Of a stretch of 64,000 nucleotides of DNA, positions 46,476 through 54,326 are shown one piece after another (position 1 is the first letter of the stretch; the number at the start of each line of letters is the position of its first letter). A model generated the notes under the pieces. It made no database searches, was not told where the DNA came from, and saw nothing but the letters and a program-made list of their open reading frames with translations. The DNA is from a virus. The DNA is taken from the IMG/VR virus record IMGVR_UViG_3300050821_013777, positions 1-64,000 of that record; one strand, 5' to 3'. The position numbers were made by a program, and so were the translations under genes.

Positions 46476-46813
46476 GGCTCGAAGCTCCCAACGAGGGCCC
46501 GTGTCGCAACGAGCGCCTCGGTGTCATCGACCCAGCCTGGCACCCACGACACGTCTTTGTCGGCGTAGCGGTGCTCAGTCACAAGCCGGGTGATCGTGTG
46601 CTCGGCCTTGAACGACACAGAGCCGAGCGCCACGATGTGCGCGTGCCCGGCGCGGTAGGTCCCGCGAAGAGCGTCATCCGCGAGGAGTGCTGTGACCCGC
46701 GAGACGACGATAGTGACCTGCTGGCCGAGGAAGAAGCCCGGCGGCGGGTTGACGATCTGGGTGCGGGCTTGGGTGGTGGGGCGCCCGAGCCGGCCTGCTG
46801 GTCTGGTTATCAC
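46472..46813 (-). CDS. divergent EGxxW-family protein with shared tail
   Basis: 113 residues from GTG 46813. Beta-rich centre (GQQVTIVVSRVTALL), then YADKDVSWVPGWVDDTE and tail LVATRALVGSFEP. Confidence 0.55.
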   Translation of the reverse strand: MITRPAGRLGRPTTQARTQIVNPPPGFFLGQQVTIVVSRVTALLADDALRGTYRAGHAHIVALGSVSFKAEHTITRLVTEHRYADKDVSWVPGWVDDTEALVATRALVGSFEP

Positions 46814-47064
46814 CCTGCTGCCCTTTCGTTGACCGCTGGGCACGTGATGCATCGAACACGGGTAGGTGCGAAGGTGGGCTTGCGCGAGATGATCGCGCGC
46901 ATCGGGTTTTTGGCGAGCGGGATGGAGACGGCTTTGTAGCACCCGCATTCCAGCGTCAATATCCAGCACTGACCGCCGCCGCGAGTGTCGCGCGTCTCGA
47001 TGTGCACGACGTCGCGCCAAGGACGCCAGTTGCCGTTTTCGTCCTTGCCCAGGCCCATCCTCAC
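46810..47064 (-). CDS. zinc-motif small protein
   Basis: 84 residues. CWILTLECGCYKAV and RVRCITCPAV, a four-Cys site within a beta-rich fold. GTG 47064 overlaps the previous stop; ATG at 47058 is an alternative. Confidence 0.55.
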   Translation of the reverse strand: MRMGLGKDENGNWRPWRDVVHIETRDTRGGGQCWILTLECGCYKAVSIPLAKNPMRAIISRKPTFAPTRVRCITCPAVNERAAG

Positions 47065-47513
47065 GTCTCGTTGAACGAGCCGGACAGCTCCTGTCGCGCG
47101 CCAGCGAACGCGGCGAAGCGCTGCTCGATCTCCATCGACTCGGCGAAGTCGTAGCCGAGCCCGAGGCGTAGCAGGTGGCGCACGGTGCCCAGGAAGCCGC
47201 TGATGCCCTGCTTGGCCTGGTACTTCTCGATGGCCGTCTTGAGGCGCGCTTCCATTCTGCAGCCACGGGTCGGCTCGTCGAGCGCCTCTGTGTCGAGCGC
47301 GTTGCCTGGCGACCAGCCGAGCTGCGTGCGCAAGAGAAAGCGCGCAGCGGCTGCCAGATCACATGATGGAGGTGTGCTTTCGTCGGTGCAGAAGTGCTGG
47401 CGGGCGTACTTGGTCAGCGCCTGGCCGGCTTTAGGCTCCAGACGGAAGCCGGGGATGACGTTGCCACCTTTGATGTGCTCGTCACGGCGACTGTGGGCTC
47501 CGCGGAGGGTCAT
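47061..47513 (-). CDS. helical protein, unknown
   Basis: 150 residues, helical with Ala/Glu/Arg-rich segments (AARFLLRTQLG, RLKTAIEKYQAKQG). One Cys pair. Between the EGxxW array and the toxin-like genes. Function unknown. Confidence 0.5.
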   Translation of the reverse strand: MTLRGAHSRRDEHIKGGNVIPGFRLEPKAGQALTKYARQHFCTDESTPPSCDLAAAARFLLRTQLGWSPGNALDTEALDEPTRGCRMEARLKTAIEKYQAKQGISGFLGTVRHLLRLGLGYDFAESMEIEQRFAAFAGARQELSGSFNET

Positions 47514-48124
47514 GGGGCTGCGACCAGCGGGTTCACAGTGAAGTAGTCTTCGCGCCCATGGACGCCGGCCCCGATGATGCGCAGGAACGACCGGCGCGTG
47601 TCGCGCTTCAGCGGGAGGCTTTCGTGAGGGGTGAGGATTCCGATCTCGCACAGCTCGCCGGCCTTGAGCACTTCGGCATCGCGGTACGGGTAGTCGTCCG
47701 CCACGTGGCCGATGTCGCCGTCCTCCGACGTGTCTTCGTGCTCTGCGTTCCAGACCGCGCAGCTGTCGTCGATGTTGCTGGCGATCAGAATGCGCACGTC
47801 GCGGTCCAGTGTGACAGCTCGTCGGCCACCCCATGTCGGCGGACCACCACCCCACCCATAGACGCCGCGAATGATGCCGGCCTCGGTGTGCAGCGCCCGC
47901 CTGTGCTTCGCTCGCGCGCCTCGGTGAGGCGTCCCCGCCTGTGCCAGCGACTCGTCGATGGTCAGGAAGCCAACGTCGCCCTTCTGGATGAACACCGACG
48001 CGACGATGTCTCGATACGCCGCGTAGGCGTTGGGTACAGAGTCTGGCTCGCCCTGGACGTACGGCATCATGAGGCACCGAGTGCCGGTGTACTTCGGAAA
48101 CTCGACTGCGCTCGCGGTCTTCAT
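47510..48124 (-). CDS. cupin/dioxygenase-like protein, TIDE...TPHESLPL family
   Basis: 204 residues. GFLTIDESLAQAG, AKHRRALHTE, IASNIDDSCAVWN and LTPHESLPLKRD. I recall a uniform family with these motifs in algae and large-genome viruses, with His residues placed like a cupin metal site. Activity unproven. Overlaps the ART-like gene. Confidence 0.5.
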   Translation of the reverse strand: MKTASAVEFPKYTGTRCLMMPYVQGEPDSVPNAYAAYRDIVASVFIQKGDVGFLTIDESLAQAGTPHRGARAKHRRALHTEAGIIRGVYGWGGGPPTWGGRRAVTLDRDVRILIASNIDDSCAVWNAEHEDTSEDGDIGHVADDYPYRDAEVLKAGELCEIGILTPHESLPLKRDTRRSFLRIIGAGVHGREDYFTVNPLVAAP

Positions 48125-48570
48125 CGCTTGCACACCAGCTTCGTGAGGTCGACGATCTCGCGGGTGCTACTGTCGCCGTCGACTGTGACGATGCCGTCGT
48201 GCCCACGCGCTGCGACTTTGCAAGAGAGTGCTTTGCCCCGGCCGCCGAGCGCGCGGTGCAGCTGCGCCTTCCAGCTGTTGTCGTCGTAGCGGATCTCGCC
48301 CGACGTGTTGAAGGAGAGCACCAGCGGGTTCTTGAAGTGGACCTCGCCCGCCTCCCAGCCCCGCGGCAGCTCGCCTGACCGCTCGGGGCTGTGCAGCATG
48401 TAGCGGCCTGCCGGCTCGATGTCCTGCTGGTACGTCGGGCCGAGCTTCGGCGACGGCGTCGTGCTGCGAACGAAGCGAACGGTGGCTGGGCGGCCGGTCT
48501 CGAACCGCACCCCGTATTCGGTCGCGGCGGCGGTGGGCAGCGAGGCTCTCGGGACGCGGGCTTTGGCCAT
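48121..48570 (-). CDS. ADP-ribosyltransferase-like protein
   Basis: 149 residues. GEVHFKNPLVLSFN and ARGHDGIVTVDGDSSTREIVDL match the NPLvl and G-x-DGIv-x-x-x-EIV patterns of small ART/PolyVal-type domains. Phages use ARTs to modify host RNA polymerase or translation. The catalytic residues are not securely placed. TAGAAT lies 7 bases before the ATG. Confidence 0.45.
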   Translation of the reverse strand: MAKARVPRASLPTAAATEYGVRFETGRPATVRFVRSTTPSPKLGPTYQQDIEPAGRYMLHSPERSGELPRGWEAGEVHFKNPLVLSFNTSGEIRYDDNSWKAQLHRALGGRGKALSCKVAARGHDGIVTVDGDSSTREIVDLTKLVCKR

Positions 48571-48577
48571 GCCCCGA

Positions 48578-48583
48578 ATTCTA
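48578..48583 (-). promoter_or_regulatory. -10 element of leaderless promoter for 48570
   Basis: Minus strand TAGAAT, 7 bases, ATG. The -35 (TGGCGG) is weak. This promoter would drive the long leftward operon through the EGxxW array. Confidence 0.5.
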
Positions 48584-48624
48584 GCCCCGATCCGCCCGCG
48601 GCCGCCATCCTGAACAGGCGTTTA

Positions 48625-48640
48625 GTAACCCATAGGTTAC
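48625..48640. promoter_or_regulatory. operator-like palindrome 1
   Basis: GTAACC-CATA-GGTTAC, a perfect 16-bp dyad in a locally AT-richer divergent region. Related dyad 28 bp away at 48653. Confidence 0.6.
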
Positions 48641-48648
48641 TTTTTATC

Positions 48649-48677
48649 TTGTCAACCCTATAAGGTTGCAGTACGGT
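48649..48677 (+). promoter_or_regulatory. leaderless promoter for the 48687 operon
   Basis: TTGTCA, 17 bp, TACGGT, 9 bases to ATG 48687. The second palindrome covers the spacer, so a bound repressor would block this promoter. Confidence 0.6.
48653..48668. promoter_or_regulatory. operator-like palindrome 2
   Basis: CAACC-CTATAA-GGTTG, arms ACC/GGT as in palindrome 1, centre-to-centre spacing 28 bp (close to three helical turns). Suggests cooperative repressor binding. Confidence 0.55.
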
Positions 48678-48686
48678 GACCCCAAG

Positions 48687-48953
48687 ATGCCGCGGAAAAC
48701 GAAGTCGGTCAAGAGGGGGAGAACGAACCCCATTCGCGAGAGCATCCAAAGGGCTCTCGCCGATGCCGGGCTCCGCAACGACGCCCTCCAGCTCGTCGAG
48801 CAGCTCGCGCTGTACTGGATCACTGAAGGCACGTCCGGCGACGAGCCCGGTGCCGCGAAGGGAGCCTACGAGCGACTGGCGCGCCACGGGTACACGTTGA
48901 ACAGCACCAGGACGCTGCTGTACCGCCCAGATGGAAGCGAGGTGGTGCGATGA
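48687..48953 (+). CDS. small basic protein, operon leader
   Basis: 88 residues. Basic N-terminus (PRKTKSVKRGRTNP) then helices (ALQLVEQLALYWIT). First gene after the double operator. Could be the autoregulator, though no clear helix-turn-helix is seen. Confidence 0.55.
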   Translation: MPRKTKSVKRGRTNPIRESIQRALADAGLRNDALQLVEQLALYWITEGTSGDEPGAAKGAYERLARHGYTLNSTRTLLYRPDGSEVVR

Positions 48954-49285
48954 AGCGGAAGGCGCATTCAGGCGTGAAGGGCAAGCCGCGGGTCGATTGG
49001 CGCTGTTCGCACGGCAATCGGATCACACCTGGCAGCGACGGCCCCTGCGGCTGTCACGTGATTGCCGACTCGGTAGTCCTGCAGGTGAAGTTCGAGAAGC
49101 TCGTCGCGGAGGCTGCGCGCCGCGGGATCGCTGTTGTCGCTGACTCCGACGCCATGGCGCTCAGCCTCCGCGACGTCGTAGATCGCGGCGACGATCTTCG
49201 CCGGCTCGGCGACATCGTGCAGGTGCACGGCGCTTGCGGAGGCATGACCGGTAGCGGTGGCGGCCACCCACACGGAGTGTATTGA
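48950..49285 (+). CDS. zinc-motif small protein
   Basis: 111 residues. WRCSHGNRI and GPCGCHVI suggest a metal site; the centre is alpha/beta (ADSVVLQVKFEKLVAEAARRG). Gly/His-rich end. Confidence 0.5.
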   Translation: MKRKAHSGVKGKPRVDWRCSHGNRITPGSDGPCGCHVIADSVVLQVKFEKLVAEAARRGIAVVADSDAMALSLRDVVDRGDDLRRLGDIVQVHGACGGMTGSGGGHPHGVY

Positions 49286-49527
49286 TGGGCTGGATTTCTG
49301 ACCGCCACATGAAACGCGGCGGATCAATCGGGCCCGGCGGTCTCGGCGCCGACAAGAGGGGCGCGCCGCTGCGCAAGGTCGTCGCCAATCTCACCGGCTA
49401 CCTCAATATGTTCCAGGCAGATACGGTGCTGCTGGAATGCGGGCACGAGGGGAAGTCCTGGGGCGGTAGCCGCGCTCGTTGCGTGAAGTGCAAACAGCTC
49501 GCTGCTGCGGCGAAGGGGAACATCTGA
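49285..49527 (+). CDS. small basic zinc-motif protein
   Basis: 80 residues. VLLECGHEGKSWG and ARCVKCKQL form a C-x-H...CxxC site. Overlaps both neighbours. Confidence 0.5.
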   Translation: MGWISDRHMKRGGSIGPGGLGADKRGAPLRKVVANLTGYLNMFQADTVLLECGHEGKSWGGSRARCVKCKQLAAAAKGNI

Positions 49528-49853
49528 TGGCAAAGAAGAGACCGACCAAAGGAGTGCGCGACCAGCAGGAATTCTGTCCGGTCCGCGACAATCTCGGCGT
49601 CCAGTGTGAGCGCGAGTCCGACCACGAAGGCAAGCACGCCTATGACTTGGCGACTGGCGGCTCACACCAGTGGTCGGGCGGCCTCATTCCTCTCAGCGTG
49701 TATGCTGCGCTTGAGGCACGCACCGGGCTAGTCGTCTCCGATTTGTTGTACCTTGCCCGCACCGCAATGCCCGATACCTGCTTCGCTACTAACGACCGGG
49801 TGCGCCGCGGGCAGAAGCTCCTGGAGATGGTCGGGTGGAAGGCGGTTCGATGA
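49527..49853 (+). CDS. small protein with HEGKH motif
   Basis: 108 residues. FCPVRDNLGVQCERESDHEGKHAYD resembles 45805 and 50050 (RVAEHKGQHSHA), an 'E-x-x-H-x-G-x-H' cysteine-histidine unit. C-terminal helices. Function unknown. Confidence 0.5.
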   Translation: MAKKRPTKGVRDQQEFCPVRDNLGVQCERESDHEGKHAYDLATGGSHQWSGGLIPLSVYAALEARTGLVVSDLLYLARTAMPDTCFATNDRVRRGQKLLEMVGWKAVR

Positions 49854-50053
49854 TCGCCAAGCACGATCCGAGTGACGGGAGGGTGCACGTACGGACGCGT
49901 GGCGCACCGATCAACGCTGCGCTGTGCGGGAAAACGGGACAGACCACCGTCAGCTCGGCATCCGGCTGGTGGGGACCTGACGGCAAGGGATGGTCCGATG
50001 TCTGTCGCGAATGTCACCGCGTCGAGCACAAGCTGAAGGACGTGGTCTCGTGA
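49850..50053 (+). CDS. small zinc-motif protein
   Basis: 67 residues. AALCGKTGQTTV and VCRECHRVEH suggest a four-ligand zinc site. Overlapping neighbours. Confidence 0.5.
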   Translation: MIAKHDPSDGRVHVRTRGAPINAALCGKTGQTTVSSASGWWGPDGKGWSDVCRECHRVEHKLKDVVS

Positions 50054-50448
50054 TCCCCGGCCAGCGCTGCACGCGCGTAGCGGAACACAAGGGCCAGCAC
50101 AGTCACGCTCTGGCTGAGGATGTCGATTGGGTGTTCTTCTTTGGGAAGCATGAACGCTGCACGTACGTCGAGCCGCCAGAGCAAGGCGCACCGGAGGGGT
50201 TGATGAGCGTGCCGATGCCAGCGCTCCAACCGGCTCCAGCCCCATCGTTGGAGGAGGCGCTCGCGCGCCTTCGCAGCGCCGGCTGGATGGTCGCCGTGCA
50301 CAACGACTACCGCCAGGACGGCAAGCTGATGACGTTCTGGCTCTTCACGCGCGCCGACGAGACCGGGAAGATGGTTGCCGTCAAAGGCGAAGGTCCCACC
50401 GATGACGAAGCGCTGGCACAGGTGTACCGGCAGGTGACGGGACGATGA
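50050..50448 (+). CDS. unknown protein with H-x-GQH motif
   Basis: 132 residues, GTG start. N-terminal RCTRVAEHKGQHSHA, Pro/Ala linker, then an alpha/beta domain (EEALARLRSAGWMVAVHNDY, FWLFTRA, DEALAQVYRQV). Confidence 0.5.
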   Translation: MIPGQRCTRVAEHKGQHSHALAEDVDWVFFFGKHERCTYVEPPEQGAPEGLMSVPMPALQPAPAPSLEEALARLRSAGWMVAVHNDYRQDGKLMTFWLFTRADETGKMVAVKGEGPTDDEALAQVYRQVTGR

Positions 50449-50675
50449 GGAATCGCAGTCTCGGCTACCTGCCGCTCGGCACCAGCAAGCTGCCCATTCA
50501 GATCGAATGGACACCCCGCGGGCACGCGAACGTCAAGCCGGCGAAGTGCCCTGACCATCCACGCGCTGGTCAAGTCGCCGACCTAACGATGAGGCGGCTA
50601 ACGATCTCGTGCTTCGCTTGCACGCAAGTGCTGCTTATCGTCCCTGGACCTTTTCGCGTAATAGGGAGCGAGTGA
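50445..50675 (+). CDS. small zinc-motif protein
   Basis: 76 residues. KCPDHP and SCFACTQVL suggest a metal site. Basic, beta-rich. Overlaps both neighbours. Confidence 0.45.
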   Translation: MRNRSLGYLPLGTSKLPIQIEWTPRGHANVKPAKCPDHPRAGQVADLTMRRLTISCFACTQVLLIVPGPFRVIGSE

Positions 50676-51133
50676 TGAAGAAGACCAAAGAGAAGCCCAC
50701 CTGGACGAAGCGTGACTGGACGCCCGTCCGCAACGGCGACGCCTACTGCTCTCCGGCGTGCGGCGGCGGTCCGGTCGTCTGCTCGATCAAACGCTACGAG
50801 CACGCTGTCGATGTCGCCAACGAAGTCGCACGCGATCTCGGGCCAGGTTGGAAGCCTGTTGTGACTGAGAATCTCGGGTGGCACGCCCGCGTGTTCTCTC
50901 CTTGCGGGCGCATCAGTATCTCGTTGCCGACGCTGCCCAATGATAGCGGGTACACAGCCTTCCTCGGACCGAAAGAGATCCAGCCCGCCGGCAAGTGGGC
51001 CGAGCATGGACGCACGCCGCGAAAGGCGATCGAGAACGTGCTGAACGCCGCACGCCACGACCTCGGGCTGATCGAGAAGACGATCACAGGTCTGGAGATT
51101 CCGGTCGCACGCCAAAGGAGAGTGACTGCGTGA
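50675..51133 (+). CDS. unknown alpha/beta protein
   Basis: 152 residues. Cys cluster YCSPACGGGPVVC, a helix, strand region, then a C-terminal helix (KAIENVLNAARHDLGLIEKTI). No family recognised. Confidence 0.5.
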   Translation: MKKTKEKPTWTKRDWTPVRNGDAYCSPACGGGPVVCSIKRYEHAVDVANEVARDLGPGWKPVVTENLGWHARVFSPCGRISISLPTLPNDSGYTAFLGPKEIQPAGKWAEHGRTPRKAIENVLNAARHDLGLIEKTITGLEIPVARQRRVTA

Positions 51134-51741
51134 GCCGCTTACCCGGCAAGAAGATCCGTACCGAGCGATTCAAGCTCAAAAGCGGCAAGGTCGTGGACCT
51201 GGAGCTGCGCCTGCTGGACGATGGTCAGTTCTACATGCAGGTCGAGCGGACCGGCTACCGCAGCGCGAAGCTGGAAGACCTGCGTGCGGAGGTGAGGCCC
51301 CTGCTGGAAGCGACCAACACCATCGCCTGGCGTCCTGTCATCGTCGTCCACTACAGCAAGCCGGGCGAGGACGGGCAGCACTGGATCAATGGTAATCACG
51401 TCGACAAGACCTACGTCACCATCGGCTTCAACGCCGGCTGGATGTCGACTGAGCCAATGGACGACGTGCAGCACCGCTGGCAGTCAGCTGATCCGGATGA
51501 GAAGACCCACGAACTGCCGCCGCTCGATAGCGACTGGAAGAAGAGCTACATCTACCCGGACAACACGCTGCCGTTCACGCCGGATCGTTGGCGGACGCTG
51601 CTCAAGATCCAAGCCGGGCTCATCGACATTCAAGCGAAGATCGCCGAACTGATGGAAGACGCGACCGGCGCCAAGCTCGATGCGGTGGCGCTGCCCCAGC
51701 TGCTTGAGGCCGTGCCGACCAAGAAAGCGAGAGGACAGTGA
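51130..51741 (+). CDS. unknown 203-residue protein
   Basis: GTG start. Beta-rich first part (FKLKSGKVVDLELRLLDDGQFYMQV), a central aromatic region, and helical C-terminus. Overlaps both neighbours. Confidence 0.5.
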   Translation: MSRLPGKKIRTERFKLKSGKVVDLELRLLDDGQFYMQVERTGYRSAKLEDLRAEVRPLLEATNTIAWRPVIVVHYSKPGEDGQHWINGNHVDKTYVTIGFNAGWMSTEPMDDVQHRWQSADPDEKTHELPPLDSDWKKSYIYPDNTLPFTPDRWRTLLKIQAGLIDIQAKIAELMEDATGAKLDAVALPQLLEAVPTKKARGQ

Positions 51742-51920
51742 GAGAGAACCCGGACGACGAACGACTGTGCATCCGCCTACAGCCCATCGAGGACGGCAAG
51801 TGGATGTGGAATGTTGGCTACCCGCACGGCATCACCTACGAGCACGGCGAGTCGGACAGCCCCGAGAACGCTCTCGCCACGGCGAAGGTCGCGTTGCGCC
51901 TGCTGAGCACGAAGCGATGA
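51738..51920 (+). CDS. small protein, unknown
   Basis: 60 residues, GTG start: strand pair (LCIRLQPIEDGKWMWNVGY) and helix ENALATAKVALRLL. Confidence 0.5.
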   Translation: MRENPDDERLCIRLQPIEDGKWMWNVGYPHGITYEHGESDSPENALATAKVALRLLSTKR

Positions 51921-52237
51921 CCTCCAAATACTTCCCGCCGCAGAACGCGATCAAGACGGGGCGCAACCGAAAGGTCGAGATCACCGTGACCAAGGAGAAG
52001 CGCGGGCGGGTGCCCGATGATGTCACAGCCGAACGGCTCGCCGCGGCCGGCATCATCAGCTCCGACCCGAACGCCAAGCGCGCAAAGTCCGCTGGCAGCT
52101 CCCCTGCGCTGCGCATCGCCTGCCCGGTGTGCGACGCGCCGGCCGGTTCCTACTGCACGAAGCTGGTGGACTACAAACCCGTGCAGCAGACCATCGCCCA
52201 CAAGCGGCGGCGCGAGGAAGAGGAGCGAACGCGATGA
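51917..52237 (+). CDS. small basic zinc-motif protein
   Basis: 106 residues. CPVCDAPAGSYC followed by IAHKRR resembles the zf motif CPxCxAxxGxxC...H of actinobacterial and phage proteins. Helical basic end. Probably nucleic-acid binding. Confidence 0.55.
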   Translation: MTSKYFPPQNAIKTGRNRKVEITVTKEKRGRVPDDVTAERLAAAGIISSDPNAKRAKSAGSSPALRIACPVCDAPAGSYCTKLVDYKPVQQTIAHKRRREEEERTR

Positions 52238-52515
52238 CCGATAAAGCCCCGAACAAGCCCGTCAAGATCTTCGCCGTCCACACCCGCCTGTACGCGCTCG
52301 ACAGCGACCATCGGTTGTGGCTGTTCGTGTACGGCCGGTGGGAGCGACTCAAGGCGCCGGAGAACGACGTGGGCGAGGAGCTGGCGATCGCAGCGTTCAC
52401 GGCGTCGTACGTTCGTGACGACGTGTGGAGCGGATTCACCGAGTACGCACTCCTGTTCGACGGTCGACTGTTCGAGTCGCACGAGACCTCCGGTACCTGG
52501 TGCGAGATCACGTGA
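52234..52515 (+). CDS. small beta-rich protein
   Basis: 93 residues with many aromatic residues (HRLWLFVYGRWERL, WSGFTEYALLFDG). Unknown. Confidence 0.5.
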   Translation: MTDKAPNKPVKIFAVHTRLYALDSDHRLWLFVYGRWERLKAPENDVGEELAIAAFTASYVRDDVWSGFTEYALLFDGRLFESHETSGTWCEIT

Positions 52516-52901
52516 TGGCGATAAACGAAGACAAGACCCCTCGCATCTGCGACACCTGCCCTTGGCGCGTAGTGAACCACGGCAAGCCGCACCCCGCCGG
52601 CTGGTATCGCCTATCGAACCTGAAGCGCCTGTGGGCGGGCCTGCGATCCGGGCGGGCGCCTGGCATGATCTGCCACAGCACCGATTCGAAGAATACCGAG
52701 TACGGTGGCGACGCTCCGATCAAGCCGGGGCACGAGATGGAATGCGGTGGAGCGCTCTATCTGCTCATTCGCAACGTCAATGCTGTCGGCGCCGGGCAGC
52801 CGCAGCCAATCCAGCCGCCGCTCACGAAGCGCTGCATTGGCAGGCTCGTGGAGCGGCACATGTTCGGTGGAGGGGTAGCGGTCATCCCCCGGCGAACGTA
52901 G
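52515..52901 (+). CDS. DUF6283-like Cys-motif protein
   Basis: 128 residues. CDTCPWRVVNHG, MICHSTD and EMECGGAL: four Cys arranged as in a phage/actinobacterial family of unknown function with CxxCPWR and MxCH motifs. Function unknown. Confidence 0.55.
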   Translation: MAINEDKTPRICDTCPWRVVNHGKPHPAGWYRLSNLKRLWAGLRSGRAPGMICHSTDSKNTEYGGDAPIKPGHEMECGGALYLLIRNVNAVGAGQPQPIQPPLTKRCIGRLVERHMFGGGVAVIPRRT

Positions 52902-52917
52902 ACGACGTCGGCGTGCC

Positions 52918-53352
52918 ATGGAAGGCGGGGGGCTGATGTCTGGCTCGAACGCAGGAACCGGCTGGCCACTGACGTTGCGCTGCGCGAAGTGCAAGCGCGG
53001 TCGGGACTGGCGCCGCTCCGATACGAACGACACTCATCTCATTCGCACGGGGCGAACGAGGCCGTACACAGGAGGCAACTGCGGCGCGCGAGGGCTCAAC
53101 ACCTTTCACGAGTACGCGTGCGCAGTATGTGGCCATGTCGGCTGGAGTCGCCACAACGACGTCGCACAAAAGCCCCTCGCCCACTACGTCGAGATTGTCG
53201 AGATTGCAACAGGCAAGGTCGAGCGGCGTATGGGACCAATGGCAGAGGCCAAGGCTGAGAAGGTCGAGCGTGGGGCGATTCTGCGTATTAGCGACGACTT
53301 CACGACGCGCACCGGGACAGCTGCAGCGCTGGCGAAGGAAGCAGCGCGATGA
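52918..53352 (+). CDS. zinc-ribbon protein
   Basis: 144 residues from ATG 52918 (or 52936). LRCAKCKRGRDW and YACAVCGHVGWSRH give a four-Cys ribbon. Charged helices follow. Unknown role. Confidence 0.55.
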   Translation: MEGGGLMSGSNAGTGWPLTLRCAKCKRGRDWRRSDTNDTHLIRTGRTRPYTGGNCGARGLNTFHEYACAVCGHVGWSRHNDVAQKPLAHYVEIVEIATGKVERRMGPMAEAKAEKVERGAILRISDDFTTRTGTAAALAKEAAR

Positions 53353-53603
53353 CCAAGCACCTCGACGTGGCCGGCGACACCTATGCAGACATCGTCGTCT
53401 GGCGCTGGGAACGCGCGCGGATGCGCTGGGTATCGAGCCTACGCGATGGCACCGAACTTGTAGTTGCCCTCCAGCGGTTTGGGCGTCGGTCGTTCTGGAA
53501 TCCTTCGATCGACGGGACAGCACTGCCTGACAACGGATTTCACGATCCGGAGGCAGCACAGAAAGCTGCGTTCGCTGCGTGGGAACAGAAGGTCAGTCGC
53601 TGA
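53349..53603 (+). CDS. small alpha/beta protein
   Basis: 84 residues, aromatic-rich (IVVWRWERARMRWVSSL), helix at the C-terminus (EAAQKAAFAAWEQKV). Immediately upstream of the recombinase. Confidence 0.5.
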   Translation: MTKHLDVAGDTYADIVVWRWERARMRWVSSLRDGTELVVALQRFGRRSFWNPSIDGTALPDNGFHDPEAAQKAAFAAWEQKVSR

Positions 53604-54310
53604 TGCCCAAAACAGACCACCTCGCGATCCTGCAGACGCACGAGATGAAGCCGATTATGGATGTCGCGCGCGCCGCAGGCCCCCTCGCCTTCGCGCTCAC
53701 CGCCTGGTGCTACGAATTCGGCGCGCGCACTGCGGAGCCCGGCCTGCAGCTGCTCAAGGACGTCGACATGCGCATCGGCCGCGCCCGCCCGGCGCACCTC
53801 AAAGCCGGCAAGCCCCCCGCGTGGCACATGCTGATGCCATTCTGCCGCGAGGCGCTGCCGGCGTGGCTCGGGGAGCGCAGCTCCAGTTCCTTTCGCCCCG
53901 AGCAGGCGCCCTACCTCTTCCCGAGCCGCATCACAACAGGACGCTGCTATACCTGCGCTGGGTCCGGCCAGCGTCCCGTGCTCAAGCGCCAGGGCAAGCG
54001 CCGCTTCACCGACTCGACGGTCGAGTGCCATCACTGCAACGGTACCGGCGTGCGTTGGGGCGTCGCGCGACAGGAGGTCTACACGATCGTCTCAGGCGTG
54101 CTGAAGGCCGCCAAGGTCGACAAGTCTTGTCGGCACCCGCACGTGCTCCGACATTCGATCATCACGCACCTGCTCGACGCAGGCGTGGCTGACAAGGTGG
54201 TGCAGGACCGCGTCGGACACAAGCAGCTCAACACGACGTTGGAGTACAAGCGAATGACCGAGTCAGCGCTCGCCGAGGTCGAGGCAAAGATGTCGAAGGT
54301 GTACGGATGA
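53603..54310 (+). CDS. tyrosine recombinase with inserted zinc module
   Basis: 235 residues, the catalytic domain of a phage integrase-type enzyme: Arg42 (FGARTAEP), HPHVLRHS (H180, R183), VGHKQLNTT (H206) and Tyr215 (LEYKRM). Between the first Arg and the HxxR box sits a DnaJ-like zinc insert: CYTCAGSG (115-122) and CHHCNGTG (142-149). No N-terminal arm-binding domain. Could mediate integration or dimer resolution. Confidence 0.8.
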   Translation: MPKTDHLAILQTHEMKPIMDVARAAGPLAFALTAWCYEFGARTAEPGLQLLKDVDMRIGRARPAHLKAGKPPAWHMLMPFCREALPAWLGERSSSSFRPEQAPYLFPSRITTGRCYTCAGSGQRPVLKRQGKRRFTDSTVECHHCNGTGVRWGVARQEVYTIVSGVLKAAKVDKSCRHPHVLRHSIITHLLDAGVADKVVQDRVGHKQLNTTLEYKRMTESALAEVEAKMSKVYG

Positions 54311-54326
54311 CAAAGGAGACCCGCCC

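Noticed and set aside
47061-48887. 608-codon open frame on the minus strand
   Set aside because: Only the last 150 codons (47061-47513) have normal composition and a coupled start; the rest is a shadow of the 47510 and 48121 genes in another frame.
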